DNA of 64,000 nucleotides. It comes from BP-464 sp963825415. Lineage in GTDB: Bacteria > Actinomycetota > Thermoleophilia > Solirubrobacterales > Solirubrobacteraceae. The first letter of the stretch is position 1. Each line of letters starts with the position of its first letter. The translations under genes and the position numbers were made by a program. Under the pieces are notes generated by a model, which was not told where the DNA came from, did no database searches, and worked only from the letters and a program-made list of their open reading frames with translations. The DNA is taken from NCBI GenBank assembly GCA_963825415.1, contig CAWGTD010000006.1, positions 248,001-312,000 on the forward strand. The letters run 5' to 3'. Below, piece by piece: positions 1 to 8,108 of this stretch.

Positions 1-563
1 GCGCGCTCTCCGCGCCGGCGCACGGTGTCGAGCCGGCCGAGCAGCCCGCCGCGCCGGCGCCCGGTGAAGGCGATCGCCTCCGCTGCCAGCAGCGTGTGCG
101 CCCCCCGCCGCCGGGCGGCCTCCTCGAACGGCGGCAGCTCGCGCCATCCGCCGACGACGCGGACCTCCTCACCGATGCCGACGCGCGCCAGCCCACCGCC
201 GCGCCGGTCGCGCACCAGGACCCGCTCCCCGCGGCCGGGCCCGTCAACGAGCCGGCCGAGCACGACGACGCGGCCGAACGAGCGTGGCCGCGGCGCCTCC
301 AGTGCCACCACCCGAACGCGCGCGGCGTGACCGATCCACGGCCCGAGCTCGGTGCGATCGAGCGCCGCAAGCCGCGCCTGCCCGCCCAGCGCCCCCGCCA
401 GCAGAGCCAGGGCGGCGACCGCCGCCAGTCGTTTCCGCCGCGCGCCGGCCGCGACGAGCAGCGCCACGCCCGCCGCCGCGCCGGCGCCCGGAACCGACGG
501 CGCGCACAGCAGCCCGGCGACCGCGGCCGCCAGGACGACGTGCCGCGGATGGCGGCCCAGCAC
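1..563 (-). CDS. comEC: ComEC/Rec2 DNA-uptake channel, N-terminal part (cut by window edge)
   Basis: The first 187 residues are readable on the minus strand from a GTG at 563, 14 bases after the comEA stop; the rest lies outside the window. Two Ala/Leu-rich hydrophobic stretches (about residues 8-22 and 40-55) are followed by a soluble beta-rich segment with RVRVVALEAPR and GERVLVRDR, which fits the N-terminal DUF4131-type region of ComEC proteins. ComEC forms the inner-membrane channel for single-stranded DNA in natural transformation. The call rests on this layout and on comEA immediately upstream; the competence core domain is not visible. The GTG start is chosen because no ATG occurs in frame. 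Confidence 0.75.
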   Translation of the reverse strand, partial: MLGRHPRHVVLAAAVAGLLCAPSVPGAGAAAGVALLVAAGARRKRLAAVAALALLAGALGGQARLAALDRTELGPWIGHAARVRVVALEAPRPRSFGRVVVLGRLVDGPGRGERVLVRDRRGGGLARVGIGEEVRVVGGWRELPPFEEAARRRGAHTLLAAEAIAFTGRRRGGLLGRLDTVRRRGER

Positions 564-577
564 CGCCGCCGCGCGGA

Positions 578-1189
578 TCAGGTCCGAACCTTGCCCTTCA
601 GCGCCGCCATCTTCTTGGGGCCGATCCCCGAGACCTGCATGAGGTCCTCGACCGAGCGGAAGCCGCCGTGCTCGCGGCGGTAGGCGAGGATCTTCGCGGC
701 GGTGGCCGGCCCGACGCCGTCGAGCGTGTCGAGCTGCTCGGCCGTCGCGGTGTTGAGGTTGACCGGCGCCGCGGCCCCGCCCACCGGCGCTGCGCCACCC
801 GCCGCGGCGCCCCCGCCCGCCGCAGCCGCCGCGCTCGCGCCGTGCACCGGCACGACGATCTGCACCCCGTCCTGGACCGGAGCGGCGAGGTTGATCGCCT
901 CGAGGTCGGCCCGCCGCGTCGCCCCTCCCGCGCGGCGGATCGCATCCTGCACCCGGTCGCCCGCCGCCAGCCGGTAGACACCGGAGCGGCGCACCGCGCC
1001 GGTGACGTGAACGACCGCCGCACGACCGCGCCGCTGCACCTCGACCCGCGGCGCAGGGGCCGGCGCCCCCGCGCTCCGCTCAGCGCCCGGCGCGCCCGCC
1101 CGGGCGGCCAGCCACCGCCCGCCGAGCGCCAGAACCAGAACGCCCAGAACCGCGTAGCCGAGCAGCTGCGCGCGGGTGGGCGGGGCCAT
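578..1189 (-). CDS. comEA: ComEA-type competence DNA-binding protein
   Basis: A 203-residue protein with one N-terminal membrane segment (about residues 9-28), a SLBB-like beta domain (about 55-115, containing VHVTGAVRRSGVY and GVQIVVPVHG), an Ala/Gly-rich linker, and a C-terminal helix-hairpin-helix pair (about 142-203) with NLNTATAEQLDTLDGVGPA and VSGIGPKKMAALKG. This is the standard ComEA architecture: a membrane-anchored receptor that binds double-stranded DNA during transformation. Length and domain order are typical. It lies directly upstream of comEC, and the two are likely co-transcribed. Confidence 0.95.
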   Translation of the reverse strand: MAPPTRAQLLGYAVLGVLVLALGGRWLAARAGAPGAERSAGAPAPAPRVEVQRRGRAAVVHVTGAVRRSGVYRLAAGDRVQDAIRRAGGATRRADLEAINLAAPVQDGVQIVVPVHGASAAAAAGGGAAAGGAAPVGGAAAPVNLNTATAEQLDTLDGVGPATAAKILAYRREHGGFRSVEDLMQVSGIGPKKMAALKGKVRT

Positions 1190-1234
1190 CGCCCGAGGCT
1201 CCCAGCGGGCCGCGTGGGGATGACGCGCGGAACG

Positions 1235-1705
1235 TCACACGACTGTGGCGGCGGCGAGCGCGCGCTGCACCGCGTCGGACGGGCTCGCCGCGACCACGAC
1301 CCCGTCCACCCCCAGCTCCCAGGTGTCGAGCCCGATGACCGGCTTGCCGGCCTTCAGCGCCAGCGCTATTTCGGACAGCGTGCCGAACGCGCCTCCGACC
1401 GCCACGACCGCGTCGGCCGCCCGCACGATCAGCCCGTTGCGCAGCTCGCCGATCCCCGTCGGGATCGCGACGGTCACGAACGGGTTCGCAGCCGATCGGT
1501 CCGGGCCCGGCAGCAGGCCGATCGTCACGCCGCCCTCCCCCACGGCGCCGCGGCAGGCGGCCTCCATCACGCCGCCCAGGCCGCCGCACACCACGACGGC
1601 GCCGGCTCGCGCGAGCCCGGCGCCGACCTCCTCGGCCGCCGCGAGCTGCTCGGCCGTCGCGTCGCCGGGGCCGCAGACGGCCACGTAGGCCACGGCGCCG
1701 CTCAC
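1235..1705 (-). CDS. TIGR00725-like (LOG / lysine decarboxylase-like) protein
   Basis: About 156 residues starting at a GTG at 1705 that overlaps the nitroreductase stop by four bases (GTGA). It carries the nucleotide-binding motifs of the Rossmann-like LOG family: CGGLGGVMEAA and the PGGxGT-type loop read here as VGGAFGTLSEI. Small members of this family (TIGR00725) are widespread in actinobacteria; some larger LOG proteins are cytokinin riboside monophosphate phosphoribohydrolases, but the function of the short form is not established. The reading frame stays open far upstream inside the nitroreductase gene, but that extension is an out-of-frame shadow. Confidence 0.8.
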   Translation of the reverse strand: MSGAVAYVAVCGPGDATAEQLAAAEEVGAGLARAGAVVVCGGLGGVMEAACRGAVGEGGVTIGLLPGPDRSAANPFVTVAIPTGIGELRNGLIVRAADAVVAVGGAFGTLSEIALALKAGKPVIGLDTWELGVDGVVVAASPSDAVQRALAAATVV

Positions 1706-2403
1706 CAGCGGTCGCGGTGGATGACCTCGCCGACCGGGCGCCGGCTCACCGGGCCGAAGCGACCCTTCGGCCAGCCGACCGGGATCACCGCGAAGGTGTT
1801 CACGTCGCGCGGGATCCCGAGCACGCGCTTCCACTCGTGCTCGAAGAACAAATGCCAGACGGTGATGACCGCGCCGAGCCCGAGCGAACGCGCCGCGAGC
1901 AGCAGGTTCTGCACGCCGGGGTAGACGGACGACGCGTCGCCGAGCGCCGCGATGCGCTGCAGCCGCGGCAGCAGCCGCGCAGCGTCGGCGGGCGGCATGC
2001 GCTTGATGAACTGCACCAGCAGGCGCGGGTCCGCGCGCCCCCCGCGATAGCAGGCGACGATCACCGCCGGCGTCTCGGCGAAGTGGTCGCACTGGTACTC
2101 CAGCGCACGGCGGACAGCCGGGTCCTGGGCGGCGGGCGTCACGCTTCCCACGGTGGGGAGATAGAGCTCGACGCTGCGCCGCCAGAGCCCCGCCAGCTCG
2201 GCCATCACCGCACGGTCGGTGACCAGCACGAACTCGAACGCCTGGAGGTTCGAACCGCTCGGCGCCCACGTCGCGGCCTCGATCAGCTTCTCCAGCAGCT
2301 CGTCGGGCACCGGGTCGGGTTTGAGCCGGCGCATCGCGCGCATCGTCGCCAGCACCTCGAGGATCGGCGCGTCTGCCCCTACGGGAACGGCGGGAGTGCT
2401 CAT
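1702..2403 (-). CDS. Nitroreductase-family flavoprotein
   Basis: 233 residues from an ATG at 2403 that overlaps the leuS stop (ATGA). The N-terminal RAMRRLKPDPVPDE plus AATWAPSGSNLQAFEFV segment is the classic FMN-binding start of the nitroreductase superfamily, and the C-terminal VYPGVQNLLLAARSLGLGAVIT plus GWPKGRFGPVSRRPV matches the conserved second FMN region. Members reduce nitro compounds, quinones or flavins with NAD(P)H; the physiological substrate cannot be told from sequence. It is translationally coupled to leuS and to the LOG-like gene, so it is probably constitutive. Confidence 0.9.
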   Translation of the reverse strand: MSTPAVPVGADAPILEVLATMRAMRRLKPDPVPDELLEKLIEAATWAPSGSNLQAFEFVLVTDRAVMAELAGLWRRSVELYLPTVGSVTPAAQDPAVRRALEYQCDHFAETPAVIVACYRGGRADPRLLVQFIKRMPPADAARLLPRLQRIAALGDASSVYPGVQNLLLAARSLGLGAVITVWHLFFEHEWKRVLGIPRDVNTFAVIPVGWPKGRFGPVSRRPVGEVIHRDRW

Positions 2404-4856
2404 CGCACCACGAAGTTCACCAGCTTGCCGGGAACGACGACCTCCTTGACGACCTCCTTGCCCTCGAGGTGGTGCTGCACGTTGTCCTGGGCGCGGCACA
2501 GCTCGCGCAAATCGTCGTCGGAGGCGCCGCTGGCGGCCATCACGCGGTCGCGCACCTTGCCGTTGACCTGGCAGACCAGCTCGAACGTGTCGCTCTCCAG
2601 GTAGGCGGGGTCCGCCGCCGGCCACGGCTCGTCCCACACGCGCGCGCCGGTCAGGCGCTCGTAGGCGTCGGCGGAGGTGTGAGGCGCGAACGGAAACAGC
2701 AGCGAGGTGGCGGTCGCCAGCGCGAAGCGCACGCTGCCCGGCTCGGCCTCGCCGCGCTTGGTCGGCGTGCATTCGTTGAGCAGCTCCATGACCGCGGCGA
2801 TCGCGGTGTTGAACGCGAAGCGCTCGGCCATCGCCGAGGTCACCCGGTCGATCGCCCAGTGCGCCTTGCGCAGCAGCCGCAGCCCGTCGGCGTTCGGCTC
2901 GTCGGGCACCGGGTGGTCGGGCAGCTCGTCGGCGGCGTCGGCGCACGTCCGCCACAGCCGGCTCAGGAACCTGTGGACGCCCTCGACACCGTCGTCGGAC
3001 CAGTCCGCGTCGTGCTCGGGCGGCCCGATGAACAGGATGTAGCAGCGCGCCGTGTCCGCGCCGTAGCGCTGCACGATCACATCGGGCGAGACCACGTTTC
3101 CCCTGGACTTGGACATCTTCGCCCCGTCCTTGGTGATCATGCCCTGCGTGAACAGGCGCGCGAACGGCTCCTGCAGATCGTTCGGGATCTGGCCGAGATC
3201 GGCCAGCGCCTTGCAGAAGAACCGCGCGTAGAGCAGGTGCAGGATGGCGTGCTCGACGCCGCCGATGTACTGGTCGACCGGCATCCACTCCCGCAGCGCC
3301 TCCTGGTCCCACGCCGCCTCGTCGTTGCCGGCGTCGCAGTAGCGCAGGAAGTACCAGGAGGAGTCGACGAAGGTGTCCATCGTGTCCGTCTCACGGCGCG
3401 CCTCGCCGTCACATTCCGGGCACGGCGCGCGCACCCAGTCCTCGGCGGCGGCCAGCGGCGAGCGGCCCTTGGGTTGGTAGTCGCGCACGTCGGGCAGCTC
3501 GACCGGCAGCTGGTCCTCGGGCACCGGCACGATCCCGCAGTGGTCGCAGTAGACGATCGGTATCGGGCAGCCCCAGTAGCGCTGGCGGGAGATCAGCCAG
3601 TCGCGCAGGCGGTAGTTGACCGACGCGTGGCCCTTGCCCTCGCGGTCGAGCCACCCGACGATCAGCCGCAGCGCCTCGCGGTTGGGCAGCCCGTCGAAGT
3701 CTTCGCGGGAGTTGGTCAGCGGCCCGTCGCCCATGTAGGGCAGCTCACCGTCGTCGGGGTCGGCGATGACCCGCTTGACCGGCAGGTCGAAGGTCTGCGC
3801 GAAGGCGAAGTCACGCTCGTCGTGGCCGGGGACGGCCATCAGCGCACCGGTCCCGTACTCCATCAGCACGTAGTCGGCGACGAACATCGGCAGCTGCTCG
3901 CCGTTCACCGGGTTGGTCACCGTGCGGCCCAGCGGGACGCCGGTCTTCGGCCTGTCGACGTCGCCGCGCTCCTCGACCGAGGATTGCGCCGCGTCGTTGA
4001 CGTACTCCCGCACCGCGTCAGCGTGCTCGGTCCCGTCCGCCAGGCGGAGCACGTCGGGGTGCTCGGGCGCCAGGGCGAAGAACGTCGCCCCGAACAGCGT
4101 GTCGGGCCGCGTCGTGAACACGGGGTAGTCGATTCCGAGCGCCTCGCAGCGGAACGTGACCTCGGCGCCCTCCGAGCGGCCGATCCAGTTGCGCTGCATC
4201 GTCTTGACGTGCTGGGGCCAGTGGATCGAGTCGAGGTCGTCGAGCAGCCGGTCGGCGTAGTCGGTGATGCGAAAGAACCACTGCTCGAGCTGGCGGATCT
4301 CGACCTCAGCGCCGCAGCGCTCGCAGCGGCCGTCGATCACCTGCTCGTTGGCGAGCACGGTCTGGTCGTTCGGACACCACTTGACGGCGGCCTCCTTGCG
4401 GTAGGCCAGGCCGGCGTGGAAGAGCTGCAGGAAGATCCACTGCGTCCAGCGGTAGTAGCGCGGCTCGTGCGTGCCGAACTCGCGGGTCCAGTCGACCGAG
4501 ATCCCCCAGCGGCGAAACTCGCGCCGGAACGCGGCGATCGACGCGTCCGTTGATTCCCGCGGGTGCTGACCGGTGTTGATCGCGTGGTTCTCGGCGGGCA
4601 GCCCGAAGGCGTCGTAGCCCATCGGGTTGAGGACCGTGCGGCCGCTGCGACGGTGGAAGTGGGCGACGGCATCGCCGACCGAGTAGACCTTCAGATGCCC
4701 GATGTGGGGCTCGCCGCTGGGGTAGGGCAGCATCACGAGCGCGTAGTAGCGATCGCCCGCGTCGGCGTCGTTGGAGACCTCCCACGTGCCCTCGTCGGCC
4801 CAGACGCGCTGCCAGCGCGGCTCGATCTCCGAGGGGTCGAAGTGGTGGGGCTCCAT
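2400..4856 (-). CDS. leuS: Leucyl-tRNA synthetase
   Basis: 818 residues from an ATG at 4856. Class I synthetase signatures are intact: the HIGH motif (PHIGHLKVYSVGDA, about residue 50) and the KMSKS loop (KMSKSRGNVVSPD, about 580). The CP1 editing domain contains TTRPDTLFGATF and the anticodon-binding domain follows the KMSKS loop. It charges tRNA-Leu in the cytoplasm. The frame is open upstream to 5363, but that part is antisense to the DivIVA-like gene and is not coding. Only 48 bases separate this start from the divergent coiled-coil gene, so the two promoters must be compact. Confidence 0.98.
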   Translation of the reverse strand: MEPHHFDPSEIEPRWQRVWADEGTWEVSNDADAGDRYYALVMLPYPSGEPHIGHLKVYSVGDAVAHFHRRSGRTVLNPMGYDAFGLPAENHAINTGQHPRESTDASIAAFRREFRRWGISVDWTREFGTHEPRYYRWTQWIFLQLFHAGLAYRKEAAVKWCPNDQTVLANEQVIDGRCERCGAEVEIRQLEQWFFRITDYADRLLDDLDSIHWPQHVKTMQRNWIGRSEGAEVTFRCEALGIDYPVFTTRPDTLFGATFFALAPEHPDVLRLADGTEHADAVREYVNDAAQSSVEERGDVDRPKTGVPLGRTVTNPVNGEQLPMFVADYVLMEYGTGALMAVPGHDERDFAFAQTFDLPVKRVIADPDDGELPYMGDGPLTNSREDFDGLPNREALRLIVGWLDREGKGHASVNYRLRDWLISRQRYWGCPIPIVYCDHCGIVPVPEDQLPVELPDVRDYQPKGRSPLAAAEDWVRAPCPECDGEARRETDTMDTFVDSSWYFLRYCDAGNDEAAWDQEALREWMPVDQYIGGVEHAILHLLYARFFCKALADLGQIPNDLQEPFARLFTQGMITKDGAKMSKSRGNVVSPDVIVQRYGADTARCYILFIGPPEHDADWSDDGVEGVHRFLSRLWRTCADAADELPDHPVPDEPNADGLRLLRKAHWAIDRVTSAMAERFAFNTAIAAVMELLNECTPTKRGEAEPGSVRFALATATSLLFPFAPHTSADAYERLTGARVWDEPWPAADPAYLESDTFELVCQVNGKVRDRVMAASGASDDDLRELCRAQDNVQHHLEGKEVVKEVVVPGKLVNFVVR

Positions 4857-4904
4857 GCGGGGCCGGAGGCTACTGCCCGCCGCTGGCCCGATTACGCTTC
4901 TGCG

Positions 4905-5498
4905 ATGGACGTCGCCGACCGCGTGGGGCAGATCGTCGAGGCTGCCGAGCGCGTGGCGGAGGACGTCCGCGTGCAGGCCGAGGCTCGCGCCCGCGAACGG
5001 ATCGCCGAGGCCGAGCGCGCCGGCGAGCTGCGCGTGAAGGCGGCCGAGGAGGAGGCCTCCGAAATGATCGCCGCCGCGCGCGCCGAGGCGGCGCAGCTGA
5101 CAGGCGAGGCGCAGAAGCTGCGCCAGGAGGCCGAGGAGGAGCGAACCCGCCTGGTGGCCGAGGCGCTGGAGGCCGCCAACGAGGAGGCGGGCTCGATCCG
5201 GTCCGCCGCGCAGAAGGAGGCGCGCGAGACGCTCGACGAAGCCCGTGGCGCCGCCGGCGAGGTGCTCGCCGACGGCACGCAGCTCTCGGGCGACCTGCGC
5301 GACCTGAGCTCGTCGCTGCGCACCAACGCCGAGCGCCTGCTGCGCGACATCAAGTCCGCGCACGTCGCGATGACCTCGCGGCTGGACCGCCCGGGCCGTC
5401 CGATGGAGTCCGACCCGCGGCCGCGCCGGGCCCGACAGGAAACGACCGGCGCGGGCGAGGAGATCGACGTGCCCGAGTTCATTCCGGGAGAACGCTGA
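4905..5498 (+). CDS. DivIVA-like coiled-coil protein
   Basis: 197 residues from an ATG at 4905. Residues about 5-155 are almost entirely charged helix rich in Glu, Ala and Arg with heptad-like spacing (AERVAEDVRVQAEARARERI and similar), predicted to form a long coiled coil; the last 40 residues are disordered and rich in Arg, Pro and Glu. This resembles the coiled-coil half of DivIVA/Wag31-like or ATPase-B-subunit-like proteins, but the membrane-binding N-terminal DivIVA motif is not evident, so polar-growth function is only a suggestion. It is transcribed divergently from leuS. Confidence 0.7.
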   Translation: MDVADRVGQIVEAAERVAEDVRVQAEARARERIAEAERAGELRVKAAEEEASEMIAAARAEAAQLTGEAQKLRQEAEEERTRLVAEALEAANEEAGSIRSAAQKEARETLDEARGAAGEVLADGTQLSGDLRDLSSSLRTNAERLLRDIKSAHVAMTSRLDRPGRPMESDPRPRRARQETTGAGEEIDVPEFIPGER

Positions 5499-5538
5499 AC
5501 AAAACCGCCCCGGGACGTAAAGCGACGCGGTCCGGGCC

Positions 5539-5612
5539 GCTTGAGGAACCCTCCTCCGGATTGTCGCAAGCGACTCTCCGGTATCAGGGTGGCGGGCCTT
5601 GCGTCCTCAAGC
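5539..5612. other. Nested inverted repeats, possible structured RNA
   Basis: In the 249-base gap between the DivIVA-like gene and tRNA-Ala, four perfect complementary segments nest inside one another: 5539-5547 with 5604-5612 (9 bp), 5548-5552 with 5586-5590 (5 bp), 5556-5560 with 5577-5581 (5 bp) and 5563-5566 with 5571-5574 (4 bp, CAAG loop). An ordered stack of this kind is more than a simple terminator, and no T-tract follows. It could be a 3' UTR element, a small RNA or a chance structure; the strand is not determined. No known riboswitch family is recognised. Confidence 0.35.
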
Positions 5613-5684
5613 CTCGCTCTCTGCGGCACCGTTCCGCGTCTTCGATCAAGATCCCACCGCGGCTCCTCCAATGCAAGAGCCGGA

Positions 5685-5709
5685 TTCGGAAGAAGCCGCA
5701 TCTTCCGAA
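5685..5709. repeat. Perfect 9-bp inverted repeat upstream of tRNA-Ala
   Basis: TTCGGAAGA and TCTTCCGAA are separated by seven bases, ending 38 bases before the tRNA. A run of A follows on the plus strand, so it is not a plus-strand terminator. The position just upstream of the presumed promoter makes an operator possible. Confidence 0.45.
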
Positions 5710-5731
5710 AAAAGTTCGTCTCCCCAGTCAT

Positions 5732-5737
5732 TACAAT
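5732..5737 (+). promoter_or_regulatory. Candidate -10 box for tRNA-Ala
   Basis: TACAAT lies 10 bases before the tRNA 5' end in an otherwise GC-rich region and is a five-of-six match to TATAAT. No convincing -35 hexamer is visible at the expected spacing. Confidence 0.4.
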
Positions 5738-5747
5738 GGGCCGTCCC

Positions 5748-5820
5748 GGGGCTGTAGCTCAGCTGGGAGAGCGTCTGGCTGGCAGCCAGAAGGTCAGGGG
5801 TTCGAGCCCCCTCAGCTCCA
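5748..5820 (+). tRNA. tRNA-Ala (anticodon GGC)
   Basis: A 73-nucleotide cloverleaf. The acceptor arms GGGGCTG and CAGCTCC pair fully and include the G3:U70 wobble that identifies alanine tRNAs. The D arm is GCTC...GAGA-GC, the anticodon loop is CTGGCAG giving anticodon GGC, and the T arm is AGGGG-TTCGAGC-CCCCT. The discriminator base is A at 5820. The next bases are CCT, so the CCA end is not encoded and must be added enzymatically. Confidence 0.97.
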
Positions 5821-5825
5821 CCTCC

Positions 5826-5854
5826 GAAGAGGCCGCGCCACGCGCGGCCTCTTC
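5826..5854. terminator. Hairpin terminator between tRNA-Ala and rsfS
   Basis: A perfect 13-bp stem (GAAGAGGCCGCGC at 5826-5838 with its complement at 5842-5854) and a 3-base loop start five bases after the tRNA. The downstream tract is only weakly T-rich. It sits between the tRNA and the end of the convergent obg-rsfS operon, so it may terminate both. Confidence 0.8.
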
Positions 5855-5866
5855 GTCGTCTCGGGG

Positions 5867-6244
5867 TCAGCCGGCGACGCTCTCGAGCTGCGGCTCGCCG
5901 GGCGCGTAGTGGCGCGACGGCGCGTCGCCCCACAGCTGCTCGAGGCGGTAGTAGGCGCGGGTGTCGGGCGTGAAGACGTGGACCACGACGTCGAGGTAGT
6001 CCATGAGGATCCAGCGTGACTCGGTGAGGCCCTCGACGCGACGCGGCAGCAGGCCGTGCTCGTCCTTCAACGCCTTGTGGATGCCGTCGTGGATCGCCTT
6101 GGCCTGGCGGTCGGTGTTGCCGGAGCAGATCACGAAGAAGTCGGTGTAGCCGGAGACCTCGCGCAGGTCGACGGCGACGATGTCGATCGCCTTCTTGTCG
6201 GCGGCAAGAGCGGCGCAGGTCTCGGCCAACTGATCAGGAGCCAT
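5867..6244 (-). CDS. rsfS: Ribosome silencing factor RsfS (Iojap family)
   Basis: 125 residues, the usual length. It contains the family core VVDLREVSGYTDFFVICSGNTDRQAKAIHDG followed by SRWILMDYLDVVVHVF, here quoted as separate motifs: YTDFFVICSGNTDRQ and WILMDYLDVVVHVF. RsfS binds ribosomal protein uL14 on the large subunit and blocks subunit joining when nutrients are low. It is the last gene of the proB-proA-nadD-rsfS run, and its ATG overlaps the restored end of nadD. Confidence 0.95.
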   Translation of the reverse strand: MAPDQLAETCAALAADKKAIDIVAVDLREVSGYTDFFVICSGNTDRQAKAIHDGIHKALKDEHGLLPRRVEGLTESRWILMDYLDVVVHVFTPDTRAYYRLEQLWGDAPSRHYAPGEPQLESVAG

Positions 6245-6828
6245 AGAGCCCTCGCTCGGCGATCGCGGCCACGACCGCGGTGGGGCACGAGGTGGCGCAC
6301 GGGCCGGCCCTGCGCGATGCGGCGGCGCAAGTCGGTGGATGAGATGTCGATCCGGGGCATGGCGAAGAAGTCGAGACGATCTGTGGCGCCAAGGGGCGCC
6401 AGGGACTGCTCTATCTCGGTGCGGCCGACGCCTGCGCGCTCGGCGATGCCGAGCCGGGCGATCCGCAGGAGCTCGGCCGGCTCGCGCCAGTCCGGAAGGC
6501 TGAGAGCCATGTCGCCGCCGACGATGAAGGTCAGCTCCTGATCATTCGCATCGAGCTCCCTCAGGGTATCGACCGTGAACGATGGCCCTCCGCGGCGGAC
6601 CTCGATGTCGCTGACATCGAGCCCGTCGTCGCCCTCGACGGCCATGCGGCAGAGCTCGAGGCGCACCTCGGGCCCGGGATCGTCTGCGACGCCCTTGTGC
6701 GGAGGCTGGAAGACCGGCACGAGCAGAACGCGGTCGAGCCCGAGCTGGGCCCGCGCCTCCTGAGCGCACACCAGATGCCCGATGTGCGGCGGGTTGAACG
6801 TCCCGCCGAGCAGCCCGAGACGGCTCAC
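6234..6828 (-). CDS. nadD: Nicotinate-nucleotide adenylyltransferase (frameshifted as read)
   Basis: Starts at a GTG at 6828 directly after the proA stop. The nucleotidyltransferase motif GGTFNPPHIGH is at residues 8-18, with FIVGGDMALSLPDW and the ISSTDLRRRI signature further on. It makes nicotinic acid adenine dinucleotide in NAD synthesis. After GRPVRHLVP the frame goes wrong: as read it runs on to 6130. Removing one base from the four-G run at 6282-6285 restores the typical ending TAVVAAIAERGLYGS and a stop at 6234, just inside rsfS. An extra base from a sequencing error is the simplest explanation for this essential gene. Confidence 0.9.
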
Positions 6829-8091
6829 TCAGGCCCGCACATGGCCGTCGCCCTCGACCACGTACTTGAACGTGCAGAGCTCGCGCAGCCCGATCGGCCC
6901 GCGCGCATGGAGCTTCTGCGTCGAGTTGCCGATCTCCGCGCCCATGCCGAACTCGCCGCCGTCGGTGAAGCGGGTCGACGCGTTGACGTAGACGCAGGCG
7001 GCGTCGACGCCGAGCTGGAACGCGCGCGCGGACGGCGCGTCGCGCGTGACGATCGCCTCGGAGTGCCCCGAGCCGTGCTCGTTTACGTGATCGATCGCCT
7101 CCTGCACCGAGTCGACCACCCGAACAGCGAGCACGAGCGCGAGGAACTCCTCGTCCCAGTCGGCGTCGGCGGCATCGACCAGGGCATCGAAGACGTCGTT
7201 GTCGCCACCAAGCAGCGCGCGCGTGCGCCCGTCGACCCGTAGCTCGACGCCCGCATCGTGGAGCGCCGACAGCGCCCGCGGGAGGAACGCCGCTGCGGCG
7301 TCGGCATGCACGAGCAGCGTCTCCGCCGCGTTGCACACGCCCGGCCGCTGGGTCTTGGCGTTGATCGTGATCGCCTCGGCCATGTCGAGGTCCGCCGAGG
7401 CGTCGACGTAGACGTGGCAGTTGCCCGACGCCGCGTACATCACGGGGACCGTGGCGACCTCGCGCAGCGCCGCCTTCAGGCCCTCGCCGCCGCGCGGGAT
7501 GATCAGGTCGACGAGGCCCTCCTGCCGGGCGAGGTCGGCGAGCGCCTCGCGCCCGCCCTCGACCAGTCCGATCGCGCCCTCCGGGGCGTGCTCGGCCGCG
7601 ATCGCCGCCAGCACGGCGTTGGAGTGCGCGGCCGACGACGATCCCCGCAGCACGATCGCGTTGCCCGACTTCAGGCACAACGCCGCCGCGTCGATCGTCA
7701 CGTTCGGCCGCGCTTCGTAGACGACGGCCACGACGCCGAGCGGCACCCTCACCTTCCGCACGTCAAGACCGTTAGGCAGCCGGAACCCGTCGACCACCTG
7801 CCCCACCGGATCGGGCAGCGCGGCGATGTCGCGCACCTGCGCGGCGATCGCGGCGATCCGCCCCTCGTCGAGCATCAGGCGGTCCAGCAGGGCGGCCGAC
7901 AGACCGGCCTCGTGCCCGGCCTCCATGTCGCGCGCGTTGGCCTCGGCTAGCTGGTCAACCCGCGCCTCGAGCGCGTCGGCGATCGCGTGCAGCGCGGCGT
8001 CCTTGCTCGCCGTATCCAGCACCGCCAGGCGCCGCGCGGCAGCCCGCGCGGCGACGCAGATATCGGCGACTGAGCGGCTGGCGACGGCCAT
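6829..8091 (-). CDS. proA: Gamma-glutamyl phosphate reductase
   Basis: 420 residues, full length. It has the aldehyde dehydrogenase-like fold signatures of ProA: VYEARPNVTIDAAALCLKSGNA, quoted here by its core VYEARPNVT, GSSSAAHSNA, and the catalytic cysteine in RPGVCNAAETLL (about residue 250). It reduces glutamyl-5-phosphate with NADPH in the second step of proline synthesis. It follows proB with a 17-base gap and touches nadD, so proB-proA-nadD-rsfS is one transcription unit. Confidence 0.98.
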   Translation of the reverse strand: MAVASRSVADICVAARAAARRLAVLDTASKDAALHAIADALEARVDQLAEANARDMEAGHEAGLSAALLDRLMLDEGRIAAIAAQVRDIAALPDPVGQVVDGFRLPNGLDVRKVRVPLGVVAVVYEARPNVTIDAAALCLKSGNAIVLRGSSSAAHSNAVLAAIAAEHAPEGAIGLVEGGREALADLARQEGLVDLIIPRGGEGLKAALREVATVPVMYAASGNCHVYVDASADLDMAEAITINAKTQRPGVCNAAETLLVHADAAAAFLPRALSALHDAGVELRVDGRTRALLGGDNDVFDALVDAADADWDEEFLALVLAVRVVDSVQEAIDHVNEHGSGHSEAIVTRDAPSARAFQLGVDAACVYVNASTRFTDGGEFGMGAEIGNSTQKLHARGPIGLRELCTFKYVVEGDGHVRA

Positions 8092-8108
8092 GGCCGAAGG
8101 GTAGGGCG

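Noticed and set aside
4857..5363. N-terminal extension of leuS
   Set aside because: The extension is antisense to the coiled-coil gene; the ATG at 4856 gives the normal start of leucyl-tRNA synthetase.
5512..5523. GGGACGTAAAGC resembling one half of a cyclic di-GMP riboswitch
   Set aside because: The first half of the aptamer and the second helix are absent, and the match is too short to be specific.
5685..5709. Rho-independent terminator
   Set aside because: The run after the stem on the plus strand is A, not T, and on the minus strand the T-run precedes the stem.
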